Shown here one piece after another: positions 1 to 11,088 of a DNA stretch of 64,000 nucleotides. Position 1 is the stretch's first letter; the number at the start of each line of letters is the position of its first letter. The notes under the pieces are model-generated. The model saw only the letters and a list, made by a program, of their open reading frames with translations, did not search any database and had not been told where the DNA came from. The stretch spans positions 21,734,001-21,798,000 of the forward strand of contig NC_081819.1 in assembly GCF_030704535.1 (NCBI RefSeq). The letters run 5' to 3'. The position numbers and the translations under genes are program-made. This DNA is from Vitis vinifera (lineage: Eukaryota > Streptophyta > Magnoliopsida > Vitales > Vitaceae).

Positions 1-3000
1 TAGTATTGTTGACCTACAATGCCAACAAAACATATAGGACTTGGGCTTGGACTTTGGCTTGACTAGGCTTGGGCTTGGGCTTGGGCCTCAACGATACCCG
101 TCTAGGGCTGAACATTCGGGCTTGGGCTTGACCACTTCCATGAGGCTCAGCAATAGTTTCCTGGGATCCAAAAAATTGAGCTAGAGATACATAAACTTAC
201 AGGGAATGGTCCCTTTAGAAGCTTAGGAATCTGAGTCTTCAGCTTGGAACACTGTGCAGAGAAAAATCCTGGAAAAAAAAAAAAAAGAGCAGATTATACT
301 TTGGGATCATGACTTCATTAACTTACTAACTTCAGGAAGAAATGCCCCTCTTCCAACCATGCATTCTCTAATCGGATTTACCGAAAAACAAGTGAAATGT
401 TTTAAAAACTATTTAAAGACTAATGCTAAATTTTCAGGCTAGAATCATAGAAATATATGTTCAAAATACAATATAAATACCCTAATTTAGCATTTCAAAC
501 TTACCAACCATTTTAACAGTCAAAACATCGCCCAGCAAACTAAGATACTAGCCACAGGGCATTGCCATTGTTCAATAAGAAAGGTATAGCTACCGTCTTC
601 TTTTGATAACCATTTTGTCAAACAGTTCATGTGCATTGTTAGACTTTTTTTCTCATGTGAATAATGAATCAACACATTGCTCCATCTAGGTTTCTACATC
701 AGATAGAAATTTAGAAAAATCTACAAACAAATTAATCAAGTGGGAATATAGAAATCTTAAGGCAAATAATCATAGAACAAATTTTTTTAAAAGAAAACCC
801 TAGTTTTATTTCGAGTGGGATATCTCTGGATCTGGCATTATTAACTACAACATATATTTCACAGCCAAGCTAGATTCTAGAGAGAGATGGGTTGCAACAA
901 AATCCAGCAATAATGAACAAAATCCAATTTGGTATCAGAAAATTCAGGAACCCAAACCCACTTGACAGCTTAAAAAAAAAAAAAAAAAAATAGGGCTTTA
1001 AATTGAAGATAGAATAAAAAACCTTCAAATTTAAAGCAACTTTAAATCTCTGAAAAAGTATCAAAAAATAGGAAAAATATATAAATAAATAATAAAAACA
1101 CCATCAAAAGAAGAAAATATATATATATATTGAAAATAACCTGTCAGAGTAGGTTTTGTGTTAGAATTTCGAGAATTTTAGGCACCAAAAGGAGAAATAA
1201 ACAAAAGGGTCTTTTCATTTTCACTTTCTCTTTTCATTTTTGTGTGTAAGAGCTGATGGGTCTGACTTTCAATTGGCCGTTGCCGCTGACACTGAACCTT
1301 TCGCGCCTTGTGTAGTTGGTGGGTTTTAGGAAGGTTTTCTTAACAAACATTTCGTTTTTGGAAAAGGGGCATTAAGGCAATTCTATTTTTGGATTGATTT
1401 TTAAACATGAATTACTAAAGAGAATTCTATTTCAATAACTCATAATTTATATATATATGGGCATGTGAATTATGACGTGTAAATTTATTTAGACAATTTT
1501 GCCTTTTTCACATGTTCTATGGTTTTCATGGTATAAAAATAAGCTCTTGATAAGCAATTTGGTGAAACATTGGAAGATTCATTTTTTGTACCCTTTATTT
1601 GTAAAAATAAAAGGAGTTCAGAACATATAATGTTCTAATTTTAACCATACTTTTTTCCAAACAAAGCCTTGTTCCTTCTCATCATGCTCCAATGGACTCT
1701 TAAAAAAATATAGAGGAAGGCAATCATTTTTCTATAACAATTCCAATGAAGATAGTCTAACATATCAATTGATGGTCCTACCTTTTTTACACCTTTGGGA
1801 AAAACAAAAATGAAAAAGTAGAGAGAGATGTTGGAGCTCTGTTTGTGTAATGCAAGTCATTTCAAGAATTTGTTTGGGTTCAGTGAGAAAGAAAACAAAT
1901 TTTGCAGGAAATTTGGCTTTCTGTTTAGTGAAGAAAACAAATCTTCACATAGTGTGGAGCCTCTCTGTGAGCTGTTAGTTTAACTTTGAATCATTCAAAG
2001 TTTTGACTCATTCATGCCTTCAAAACAGGAGGAATATGAGTATTATATAACCCTTTCAGAAAGTGAGGTGGGGTTTTCTCTCACCTTCCCTTCTCACATT
2101 CCTCACAACACAGAATCTGCATCATACCAAACACAATAAGAAAAGGGGATATGTTCTTAGGGCTATCCGGACAAACCAATACCACAAAGATATACCAGGT
2201 AATTTTACAAATTTAGGTCAAACCTAAAGTCATGTCTTCCATAACAACCAAATGACAATGGAAGCATTTCTACAAAATGATGAATTTAGAGCAACACATA
2301 CACAACTCAAAATAAGCAACAATGGTAAATGGGAATCCTTAGAACATTGGCATGTGCCATATGGTTTGCTGATATGGAGACTACTCTCTACCTTACAACT
2401 ACTGTGGGGGGTGTGACACCAAAAGGATATCCTCAGCTTGGCTGTAGCTGTGGTCCCAGGCTATTAACCTATCCACTCTCATCATGGGAGTGGGGAAAAA
2501 ACAGAGGTGGTGGTGATATAAAAGAAGCAAACTAATGGAATCACTGGCATGGGAGCCCATATCCAAATATTGACTTTGGGGGTTTTGTAAGAGAAGTCAC
2601 TGTCTAAGTGAAAAAAATTAAATGGTACCCATCTGCAGATTTGATTTGGGGATGGAAGGATATGCCAAATCTAGAAAAAAGGAACAGAAGAAATACCATC
2701 CGTAAGTTTGCCTTGGAGACCGAAAAAGATCCTCCGCCTCTGGGAAAAAATCTTTAAGTACCCACAAGAGGCAACCATGTGAAATAGGATCTGAAAATGA
2801 TATCTAAAGAGCACGAATGAAAGGTTTAGGTAAAGGTCTGAGTGATAACACCATATATTTTGGGGAACAGAGATTTCATGATGACTGAAAGAAGCCCATA
2901 ATGTAAAACAGTCTTGAGCTTGTATCTACTACTGCTGTATTTCTGAATGCAAAGAATAATATTCCCATTTTTCATGAACAAGCAGCCTTTTTCTGCTGTT

Positions 3001-3089
3001 ACATTTTCTATGAACTTTGTGGAACAGAGATTTCATAATGGCTGAAAATAAGAGCAAAAAAAAAAAAACAAAGTAAAAAGGGCAAATTT
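1..3089. other. Intergenic DNA with 3' flank of the HWS gene
   Basis: I see no supportable gene here. Short open frames occur (for example around 254-442 and 2329-2535) but resemble no family I know and lack splice or signal context. A TATATAA at about 2043 is followed by pyrimidine-rich sequence; it could start a transcript, but I recognise no microRNA or protein in it. The stretch nearest 3089 must include the 3' UTR of the minus-strand F-box gene. A guanine-rich short tandem repeat lies at about 41-135 and is listed separately. Confidence 0.5.
41..135. repeat. Degenerate TTGGGC-type hexanucleotide repeat
   Basis: Units close to TTGGGC and TTGGAC recur head to tail from 41 to about 90, and again at about 117-130 after an interruption. 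The repeat is imperfect, with several variant units. On the opposite strand it reads GCCCAA, a motif like plant site II elements, but no adjacent gene start is visible. It is most simply a decayed minisatellite. Confidence 0.55.
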
Positions 3090-4331
3090 TCAGTCAAATT
3101 TGTCAATACCACCAAATGGAGCAATTTCAAGTCTTGGTTCAAAGCAAAAACCAGTGAAGAGCTGAAGTGGGAACCTCTTTACTACAGGGCATTTCTGTGA
3201 CCATTTCCATTGTTTCAGGTTTATATCAAAACCAAGAAGATGTGGAGCCCCATAGCTTTGGATGTAAATGAGATCATCTGTTCCACTGCTGGCAAAAACA
3301 TCATCAAACTCCCCAAACCCTTGAAAGAACTTATGCGGCATTCGGGCAACCTCCTGCCACTCCTTCCCATTAAGAACCCAGATGCCAATACCCTTGATTA
3401 TGTCAGGCCGATCATGTTTCCCGATCCCTCCCACCATTACCAGCTTCCCCTTGAGGTTCATCAGCCGGCCACATGTAAGAGGGCAGGGCACTGGGATAAA
3501 ACTCCTGATCAACAAACCATGGGAAGATCGACTCAAGAGATTATACATTATGAGGCCATGGCGATTCTCAGGTGCACCACCCCCAGTTGAGTAAATCAAG
3601 AAGTACAAAACCCCATCACAGATCACACTCTCATCACCAGCTCTCCACCCAGTCACAACCTCTGTCAAGGCAGTCACCCATATCATTGTTTCTGAATCAT
3701 AAATATGAATTGAGAGATCCCACTGGAAAAAGTTTCCAGGGACTTGCTTAGATTTCACAATTGAGATAGTATAATGGTGGGATATCCTGTTCACCGAGAT
3801 TGCAAGCGCACTGTAATCAGAGAATTTCAAGCCTGGAGGTTCCTCAAGCCTTTTGCACCTCTTGGTGACTGGGTTACATATATATAGCTCACTTCTACTA
3901 TCACTGTCCATGAAGCATACCAATCCAGATGATGAAGTTATGAACCAATTGGATGTATTTATACAGGGGAGTTCAATGCTGTACCACTTCCGAAAAATGG
4001 GATCATAGGCATAACCCACTGGTTCATCAGAGCTGGTAAACATGAAATACCAAGGCTTTTGTGATAAGATATGAGATTTATTCCATAAAAACCGCTTTGA
4101 ACTGACAATTTCATGCCATCTTTTACATACTGAACCCGCTCTTAGAATGCTTGCAATGGGAAGATAGGCCAGGATCCGCTCCAACAAGTCATTAGGCAGG
4201 ATTAAATCTACTGAAACCGTTGCAACTTCTTTATTGACTTCTTCCCTGATCTCCGAGAATGAACCAAAATCCCCAATATCCCTCCTTCTGTCATCAAGGC
4301 AATGGTTGATCCATGATGCTTCTCCCTCCAT
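3090..4331 (-). CDS. HWS: F-box/kelch protein, HAWAIIAN SKIRT ortholog
   Basis: A single uninterrupted coding exon encodes 413 residues. The F-box lies at about residues 43-84 (LPNDLLERILAYLP, then CKRWHEIV). The rest is a kelch-type beta-propeller region with a signature near the C terminus (MVGGIGKHDRPDIIKGIGIW). Length and sequence fit Arabidopsis At3g61590 (HWS, about 411 residues) throughout, including the C-terminal FPLQLFTGFCFEPRLEIAP. In the family, HWS is the substrate-binding part of an SCF ubiquitin ligase that limits organ growth, controls sepal separation and affects microRNA function. Just upstream of the ATG the minus strand reads TTGGTTAG, a good acceptor at about 4352. A matching GTATGC donor lies near 5497, so a 5' UTR intron of about 1.1 kb is inferred, with a leader exon around 5500-5830. 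Orthology is recognised from memory; the intron is inferred. Confidence 0.93.
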   Translation of the reverse strand: MEGEASWINHCLDDRRRDIGDFGSFSEIREEVNKEVATVSVDLILPNDLLERILAYLPIASILRAGSVCKRWHEIVSSKRFLWNKSHILSQKPWYFMFTSSDEPVGYAYDPIFRKWYSIELPCINTSNWFITSSSGLVCFMDSDSRSELYICNPVTKRCKRLEEPPGLKFSDYSALAISVNRISHHYTISIVKSKQVPGNFFQWDLSIHIYDSETMIWVTALTEVVTGWRAGDESVICDGVLYFLIYSTGGGAPENRHGLIMYNLLSRSSHGLLIRSFIPVPCPLTCGRLMNLKGKLVMVGGIGKHDRPDIIKGIGIWVLNGKEWQEVARMPHKFFQGFGEFDDVFASSGTDDLIYIQSYGAPHLLGFDINLKQWKWSQKCPVVKRFPLQLFTGFCFEPRLEIAPFGGIDKFD

Positions 4332-4351
4332 GATTAAGAAACACTAGAAAG

Positions 4352-5830
4352 CCTAACCAAACAAATGAAAAGAGCAATTAATATAAACCGAAGGAATGGA
4401 TAAGGCTCCAACTACTTAAATGTGAAAGGCGGAAAAAAATCCTCTCATGATATTGGAATCACCTTAGAACACTTCAAATCAAAGGAAGACTTAAACCCCG
4501 CTGGACCGATATAAATCAAAACATCTGCCAACATATCAAATATGAGGAAATCGAAGATGTATGGAAAATCAATATCAGATATCAGATAATGTGAATAACA
4601 GAATAATATAAGCACAAAAAATAAGAAAATAAACTAAAGTATACAGGGAAAATAGATCAAAAACTTTGTTTACTACATAATACAGAGGCAAACAACATAA
4701 AAATTAACAATAAATCAAAGATAATACAAACCAACAATCAAGTTTAAGGACTTGTAACCAAATCCCATCCTCCATCTATTCCAGATAGACAATATAAAAC
4801 CCAAACATGTCCCTCTAAAAATAAGATGAATTAAAAACATTTCAATGTTATGTGGATGGATTCCACATGACACAACTTTGGAACAAAGATCCAAAGCAAC
4901 TCCACAAAATGATTAAATGAAAGAGGATCTCAACATGATAAACACAACCTCTGTTTTTTCTTGTGACAAAGATCATATCCATATCTAGGAGGAAGTAGTA
5001 TATCAAAATTGAAGGAAACTGAGCAATCATACAAAGGCAATACTATTAGTGGATTTGAAAGCTTTACTCTAAATCCAGATCACATTCAAGTGCCTCAAGA
5101 ACAAAAGCATAAAAAAAACAAATCACTGGTCTATCACTGCAAAAAGAAGAAACACAAAAAATAGGATAAGGATAAGAAGATTTTACTACAATGGGTTTGT
5201 TTTGCTTTCACTCTCTTTTTCTTTTTATTTTTTCCCTTATGAGATAACCACTTTACATCAAACCCTAAAATGGATTTATGACATAAAATGATACAATAAT
5301 GCTAGGTCGAGACTAGAGAGATGGATTAGAACATGGGGACCTATCAATCAAACATCAAAACCCCACAAAACTAAAAACAACAACAGTAATAACTGAAACG
5401 ACACCACAAAATTAAAACACAGACAGATCAATGGGAAAACAAAACATAGAAAACAATTTCAAAAAACACTTCGAAAAATGAAAAACCCATCAGGAGCATA
5501 CCTACTTTTGAAACCTCTCTCCACTCCCCACTGTGCTTCACTAGATGGGTGTTGCTATATTTGGCTGAAACCTCTGGATTTAGTGAGTAAAATGGCAAAA
5601 ACGAGGAAAAAATGGAAGATATAAACCTCAAATCCAAGATAGACCCATTTCCAGAAACAACTATTAATAGCCTTCTCTATAGATTTATTCTCTTAAACGG
5701 GAAGAAAACTGAAATGGGTCGCTCTAGATTTAGCAGAAAACCCACCACACAAGCCACAAATGCAGAGAGAGACGGTGAGAGGTTGTGTTTTTTCCTTCTT
5801 TTTTTGCGATGTTTAGCTTTGATATAAACC
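4352..5830 (-). other. Inferred 5' UTR intron and leader exon of HWS
   Basis: The interval upstream of the HWS ATG holds no coding frame of note. On the minus strand a GTATGC donor at about 5497 and a TTGGTTAG acceptor at about 4353 would remove about 1.1 kb. The Arabidopsis gene is also said to carry a leader intron. The transcription start is not clear; pyrimidine- and GAGA-rich sequence at 5750-5900 is a plausible core promoter. Confidence 0.45.
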
Positions 5831-5929
5831 CAAAACGACAGGCAGAGAATGAAGTGCGAAGGCGGTTTTTTAATAAGGGGGTGTTTGGGGAGAGAGAAAG
5901 TTAGGCGCGTGAAGGAGCGTGTGACCAAG

Positions 5930-8900
5930 TGAATGCCTGAATTGAGGTGTCATTGGAGCAAAATCCAATTCATTTTAATCTAGAAAATAAGTGGGTCTTA
6001 TTTTCCCTTTTTCATTTTTTTTTTCCCCCTGAGCACAAGGTAAAGGGGAAAATGATAATGCTCTCTTACTCATCAACCCCCATTTTTTACTCTGTTTTCC
6101 TTAAAATCCTAAAACAATTTGTTTTATTTTTGCCTTTATGTGTTTTTCCTCCTTCCACTTTCTTTGCTTTTTCATACTTTTGGCAATGGGCATATACCTT
6201 ACTTACCACCCCTTACAAGATTGGCCCAAGTTGCTTACCACATGGGGTACCTTTTGTTCTCTCTTTATGGGCTTGGGCCTTGCTGGTTTGATTCACTATG
6301 GGCTTATGGGCCTTCCTCACCCACCCAAAGTTCCTAAGATTTGAACATGGTTTATAGTTTGTAACACAACAAAATGTTGATGCTAAATAATCTACTCAAG
6401 AATCAAGACTATAATCTTGAGTAGAAGTCAAAAAGAAATTGCATTTTTAACTAAATTTATCGAATTTAGGGCTTACTAACTTAATTCCCGATATAAAATA
6501 ATGCGACAAAATTGAAATCGATATCTAATTCTAAATTACCCAACAATGATTTTTACAATCACAAGGATACCATGCACTAAGTTTTTAAATAGAAAACCAT
6601 TGTTTAATACGATCGTGTGTTGTACTCATTATTTTAAAAGTTAAATGAGACATTTTAATAGGTATTAGGGCGATATTTACATGACCAAATCTGTTTTTTA
6701 TTTCTCTACCTTTTTTTTTATTAATCTTTATCGAGGTGGAAAGAAGTGTCCAAAGAGTAAAACAAAAGGGGAATAGAAGATATGGAATATGACATGCGAT
6801 CCAATGGATGCCCTACATGATTACAAGATGCCCAAAAGAGGAAAAGAAGTCCAAACAAAATGGAACATGAACATTATTGTATATTTGAAAATTGTTTTTT
6901 ATTCTTAGTAACAAGAACATATAAAAATATATATTTAAAAATAAAAAATAAAAAATAAGAAATTTAACTTATTTTGTAAGTGTTGTTTTCAAAAATAATA
7001 TATAAAAATTATTTTCAAAATATGAAAAATAAATTAAAAACATTTTAAATGATCAAAACTATTTTTAACAAAAAAAAACAAAAACACTTCCTAAATAAAG
7101 TTTTTTGTTAAAAATGTGGAGAGCCCTCACACCAAGAATGACTCATTGGGCAACCATGGGAGAAAGCATTAAAGGGGATGTGGGTGTGGGTAGTGGCAAC
7201 ACCACTTTGTACCTCTTTCCAGCCAAGCCACTCCTTGTGCACCTTAAGTCATGTCTCACTCCCAATAGTTTAATATTTGGGACATTCCCACAAACAATTT
7301 CAAAAATGCACGTGATCGTCTTGCTATATGTAGGTGATATATATATATATATATTTAATTGTTGATAGGGAAAATCCACCTAATACATTTCCAATTTGGA
7401 GACATGGAGAGAGATGTTAACCAAAATATTGAAAATGATGTTTCAAAGCTTGACTTTTGCCAAAAAAAAAAAACGAGTACGGTTATGTTTGCTTTAAAAT
7501 ATTAGGGTTTAAAGTTTAGAATTAGTTTATTTATTTTAGGGTTAAAGATTTAGAACTAGTATTTAAAATGCTTTTTTATTTTGAAAATTAAAATTTGACA
7601 AAACATAACATAATTCAGGACTTGACATTAGTAAAAGTGTTTCTTGACTTTAAGTTTCAAATGTTTACTTCTGATGTTTTTTTTTTAATATGATTTTATT
7701 TTATTTTTTTTAAGTGAAACTTGAGATATTTTTAATTTTAATGAATTTTTTTATTTAAAAAAGGTGATATTATATTATTTATGTCTGGCAATTATATTGA
7801 ATATATGAATATTTAAATAAAATTACAAAACATATGATCATTTCAATGGATTTAGTTAGTGAATTAGTTAACCATTCAATATCTTAATCATTTTTACATT
7901 GAAAATATGATCATGGAAAGTGAGAGGAAAATTGAAGTAGTGGAGGTAGAGGGAGGAAAAAGAGACAAAGAGACAACACATGGTTGCATAGTTAGCAGAA
8001 AATTATTGCAAATTCATGGTGATGTGAATAGGAGTGAAGCCAATAAATGAAGTCGGTAGGGAAAAAAAAAAATCAAAACAAAATAGACATAAATGCTTAG
8101 AGGCTTGTGCAAATTGTGGATGGGAAGGAAAGGCAAGTTGGTGCTGCAACATTGAAAATGTGTCCTATGCTTTTAAGGCCATTTGAAATTGATGCCTAAG
8201 CTTTTGTGGGGTCTTTTTTAAATGCACCAAACCATTGATTGGGTCCAAAAAGAATTTCTCAGTCTTTTTGCCTAATTTTTTTTAATAATGTTGCATTCAA
8301 GTGAAATGCATCAATCTTTCGTGGGGTCTTTCTTAAATGCACCAAACCATTGATTTCATTTTCTACCTGTCCAAGCAGGTTAGGGCTTATTTCCTGACTA
8401 CATGGAAGGAAAGAATGAGATGATTCAAAATGTCGAAGAAAAGAGAATGGAATGAACCAAAATCAGAATTAAGAAATAAAATGAAAATAAAATTAAGCAC
8501 CATTGAAGTGCTCTTATTGGACCGAAGAAAAAAAGACAGGATAATGGCAGCGTGGCTTAAGCAACCGAAGGTGAGCAGTCATATCAGATTGGACCCACAA
8601 CCCACACATTTAATATCACATCAATCGTGCGTGGGAAAATGCGCTGTCATCTCACATACCTCACAGCCGGCTATCACTCTCACTAACTCTGTTTACGTTT
8701 TTCTTTTCTTTCTAAATTTTTTTTCAGCGTTTTCACTTATTTTCAGATTCTGAAGTGACAACAGGAAAAAGTCAAGGCAAATGATAATTAGACACGTGTC
8801 TGAGAGAACACGAGTTTGGTGGCTCTACCGGCGGTGGTGGTAATGGTGAGTGGGTGAGTGGGTGCGTGGAATGTCGAGTCTCGGTGACAGTGGCTGGTAC

Positions 8901-9439
8901 CTAACGTGCGCCAGAGGCGTACCGGCGCAAAATCCGGAGATACAATAGATTTCAAAATTGGTTTTAATTTATTTTCCCATATTATAGCATAATATGATAA
9001 AGATAAAAAAAATTTAATTTTGCTTTCAAATTAAAGTTGGGGTTAAAAAAAATTTATTTAATAGTAATAAAAATTAAGGTCAGGAATGCACATTCCGATG
9101 GAATCGGGGTCGGTGATATCAATCAATCGGGTTCGAAATCTGTGCGGTTACCGTGCAAGAAAAAGTAGTGGGGTAAAAATTACAATTGAACAGTAAACGA
9201 GTAATAGGATTAACTGTGATTCGTCTGTTTTAAAGTAAAAAAAAAAAAAAAAACTAAAAAATGTTGATTTCACCTGCAACGTGGCGTGGCAAGATTTCAG
9301 TGGCTGGGTCACTTACATTCCTCACCTACTTGTCAGTGGCTCTTTGTAAACGGTGGAATTTACATGATTGCCAATGCCCAACCTAACTGTAAACTGTCCG
9401 TTAGCTGAAAAAAGGAGTTGAAGCGATCTTGACCGTTCA
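5930..9439. other. AT-rich intergenic region without a recognised gene
   Basis: Open frames at about 5947-6344, 7105-7379 and 8430-8753 are short, overlap one another and match no family I recognise. The sequence includes poly(A) and poly(T) runs, a short (TA)n at about 7337-7354, a 40-base direct repeat listed separately, and a perfect CACGTG box at 8793-8798. That box lies in the 3' flank of the C2 gene, so it has no obvious target. Confidence 0.5.
8201..8355. repeat. Pair of 40-base direct repeats
   Basis: The stretch at 8201-8240 and the stretch at about 8316-8355 share nearly 40 bases, including GTGGGGTCTTT and AAATGCACCAAACCATTGAT, with only two or three differences. They are about 115 bases apart. 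No inverted termini or coding frame accompany them; a local tandem duplication is the simplest reading. Confidence 0.7.
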
Positions 9440-10237
9440 TCACATCTTCTTGCAATTGGATGGGAAGACCTGGAAATTCTGATCTGACGGACTCAGATGA
9501 ATCTTCCTTTGAAACCCCAACCCGCACAGCACTCCTCCGTCGTCCGATTTGAATGCCTTTGTTCCCGCCATCTCTCTCAATATATTACAATCCTTGAGAA
9601 CCGTTGATGCTGTTGACGAAGAGGAAGTCGTCGAATCTGCGCCGTCCGAGTAGTCGGCGGAGTCTGCACACGAGTGGTCACAAGATTCCCCGCCCGAGAG
9701 TTGCTCGCTCTTCGCTGTTCGTCGCCGGTGGCCGCGCCGGCGCCGGAGACTCTGTCCCATTAGATCGCGGTGGTCGATCGCCAACATTCCGGTCAAGGAA
9801 GCGAAGTCTGAGGCGTTGACCACTGCCGCAGCTACGTTGAGAACGCCATGAAATCTCCCGGAGGGGCGCCGGATCTGGACGGCGGTGAGGGAGGGAGATC
9901 TTGCGGCGAAGTTTCTGGATCGAAGGTCGGCGGCCGGAAGGCAGTTGCTGATTAGGATACGGACGGTGCCGATCAGATGGTCGCGGATGACCCCAACGGC
10001 GTAGATCTCGACGGCTACGGCGGAGGTGTCACAGGCGAGGAAATCAGAACTGACTCGAAAGATGAACTTATCGTTCCAGGTCGGGTTTTCCGCGCCCACT
10101 CGATCGACTTGTGTGCGGAGCTTGTTGGCTGAGTCTATCCAGGCGATCGCATAGGTTTGCATGCGCCGTAAGTTGCCGGAGGGAGGCTTGAGGCCCTGCG
10201 CAGAGATCAAGATGATCTCCAAAAGTTGAGTTTCCAT
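9440..10237 (-). CDS. Intronless C2-domain protein (SRC2-like)
   Basis: A 265-residue single-exon frame. Residues 1 to about 125 form a C2 domain opening with LLEIILISAQGLKPP and continuing with YAIAWID, NPTWNDKFIFRV and AVEIYAVG, matching plant C2 proteins related to SRC2. These small proteins bind membranes through C2, often with calcium, and several act at the plasma membrane in stress or defence; that is family knowledge. The remainder is basic (SLRRRRGHRRR) and then rich in Ser, Asp and Thr, so it is probably disordered. The region is much richer in G and C than its surroundings, as is common for intronless plant genes. It lies downstream of BAG6 on the same strand with about 850 bases between them. 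The exact function is unknown. Confidence 0.85.
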   Translation of the reverse strand: METQLLEIILISAQGLKPPSGNLRRMQTYAIAWIDSANKLRTQVDRVGAENPTWNDKFIFRVSSDFLACDTSAVAVEIYAVGVIRDHLIGTVRILISNCLPAADLRSRNFAARSPSLTAVQIRRPSGRFHGVLNVAAAVVNASDFASLTGMLAIDHRDLMGQSLRRRRGHRRRTAKSEQLSGGESCDHSCADSADYSDGADSTTSSSSTASTVLKDCNILREMAGTKAFKSDDGGVLCGLGFQRKIHLSPSDQNFQVFPSNCKKM

Positions 10238-11088
10238 GCGCTTCTCTTTCTTTCTCTCTCGCTTTCTTTCTGTCTCCCTTCCTTCTCCGGTCTATGACAT
10301 GAACACCTCTGAATCCAAGAACAACTCCAGTGAGATAAGTGGACCACGGCTCTGATTCGAATTAGATTCAAAGATAAGAATCCGCATCCATCTAGAATTG
10401 TGGGATCACAATATAACGATTCCGGCGACCGGCCTCCGGGCACGGCGGAGAGATTTTGAGATGATTCAGAGCCTAAAAGAAGAACCTTCTTGAGAAGGTG
10501 TGAAAACTAAGATTGGTGAAATTACAGAAATAACCTTTTCCACATTTATTTTCTATTGGAGCTTGGACGGGCGCACATGGGCCGGAATTGGCTGTTAGTG
10601 GGCGGCGGGCCAAACAAGGAAAACATAAGACTCCAACTGACAAAGCCCATGTAGCCCATTTCAAGAAACCACACCACAAAACCAAAAAAAAAACTAAAGG
10701 ATTAAAGGGACAGTAGGAGAACAATTAGAGAGATAAATAATTGAAAAAAATAAAAATAAATAATTATCTTCCATCCACCGTTATTAACTGTTAGTTTATC
10801 ACACAACCTTTTCTAATGATAAATTTAAAAAGTAAGTCGATCATTTCATATTTTGATCGATTTTCTAAAATCTGAATCAATGATTTTGAAACCACTAAAA
10901 TCAAGTTTAACTTTAATAACAATTTATTATCACCAAAGAGAGTTTCAAACACAGTAGAACTCTACGGTCAACCCCATACATTAAGCAATCTACAACCCTC
11001 CTATAGGAGAAAAAGGAAATAGAGATGCAATTTTAGCCCAAAAAGAGTTGCATTGCTACAGTCACACACTTAAAATTGTAGAGTATTT

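Noticed and set aside
2040-2150. Possible microRNA precursor after a TATATAA
   Set aside because: No known plant microRNA sequence recognised and only a weak, short stem found by eye.
2329-2535. Open frame of 68 residues in the HWS 3' flank
   Set aside because: No recognisable similarity and only weak base composition support.
8793-8798. CACGTG as an ABRE or G-box promoter element
   Set aside because: It lies in the 3' flank of the C2 gene with no nearby start site; a chance match is likely.
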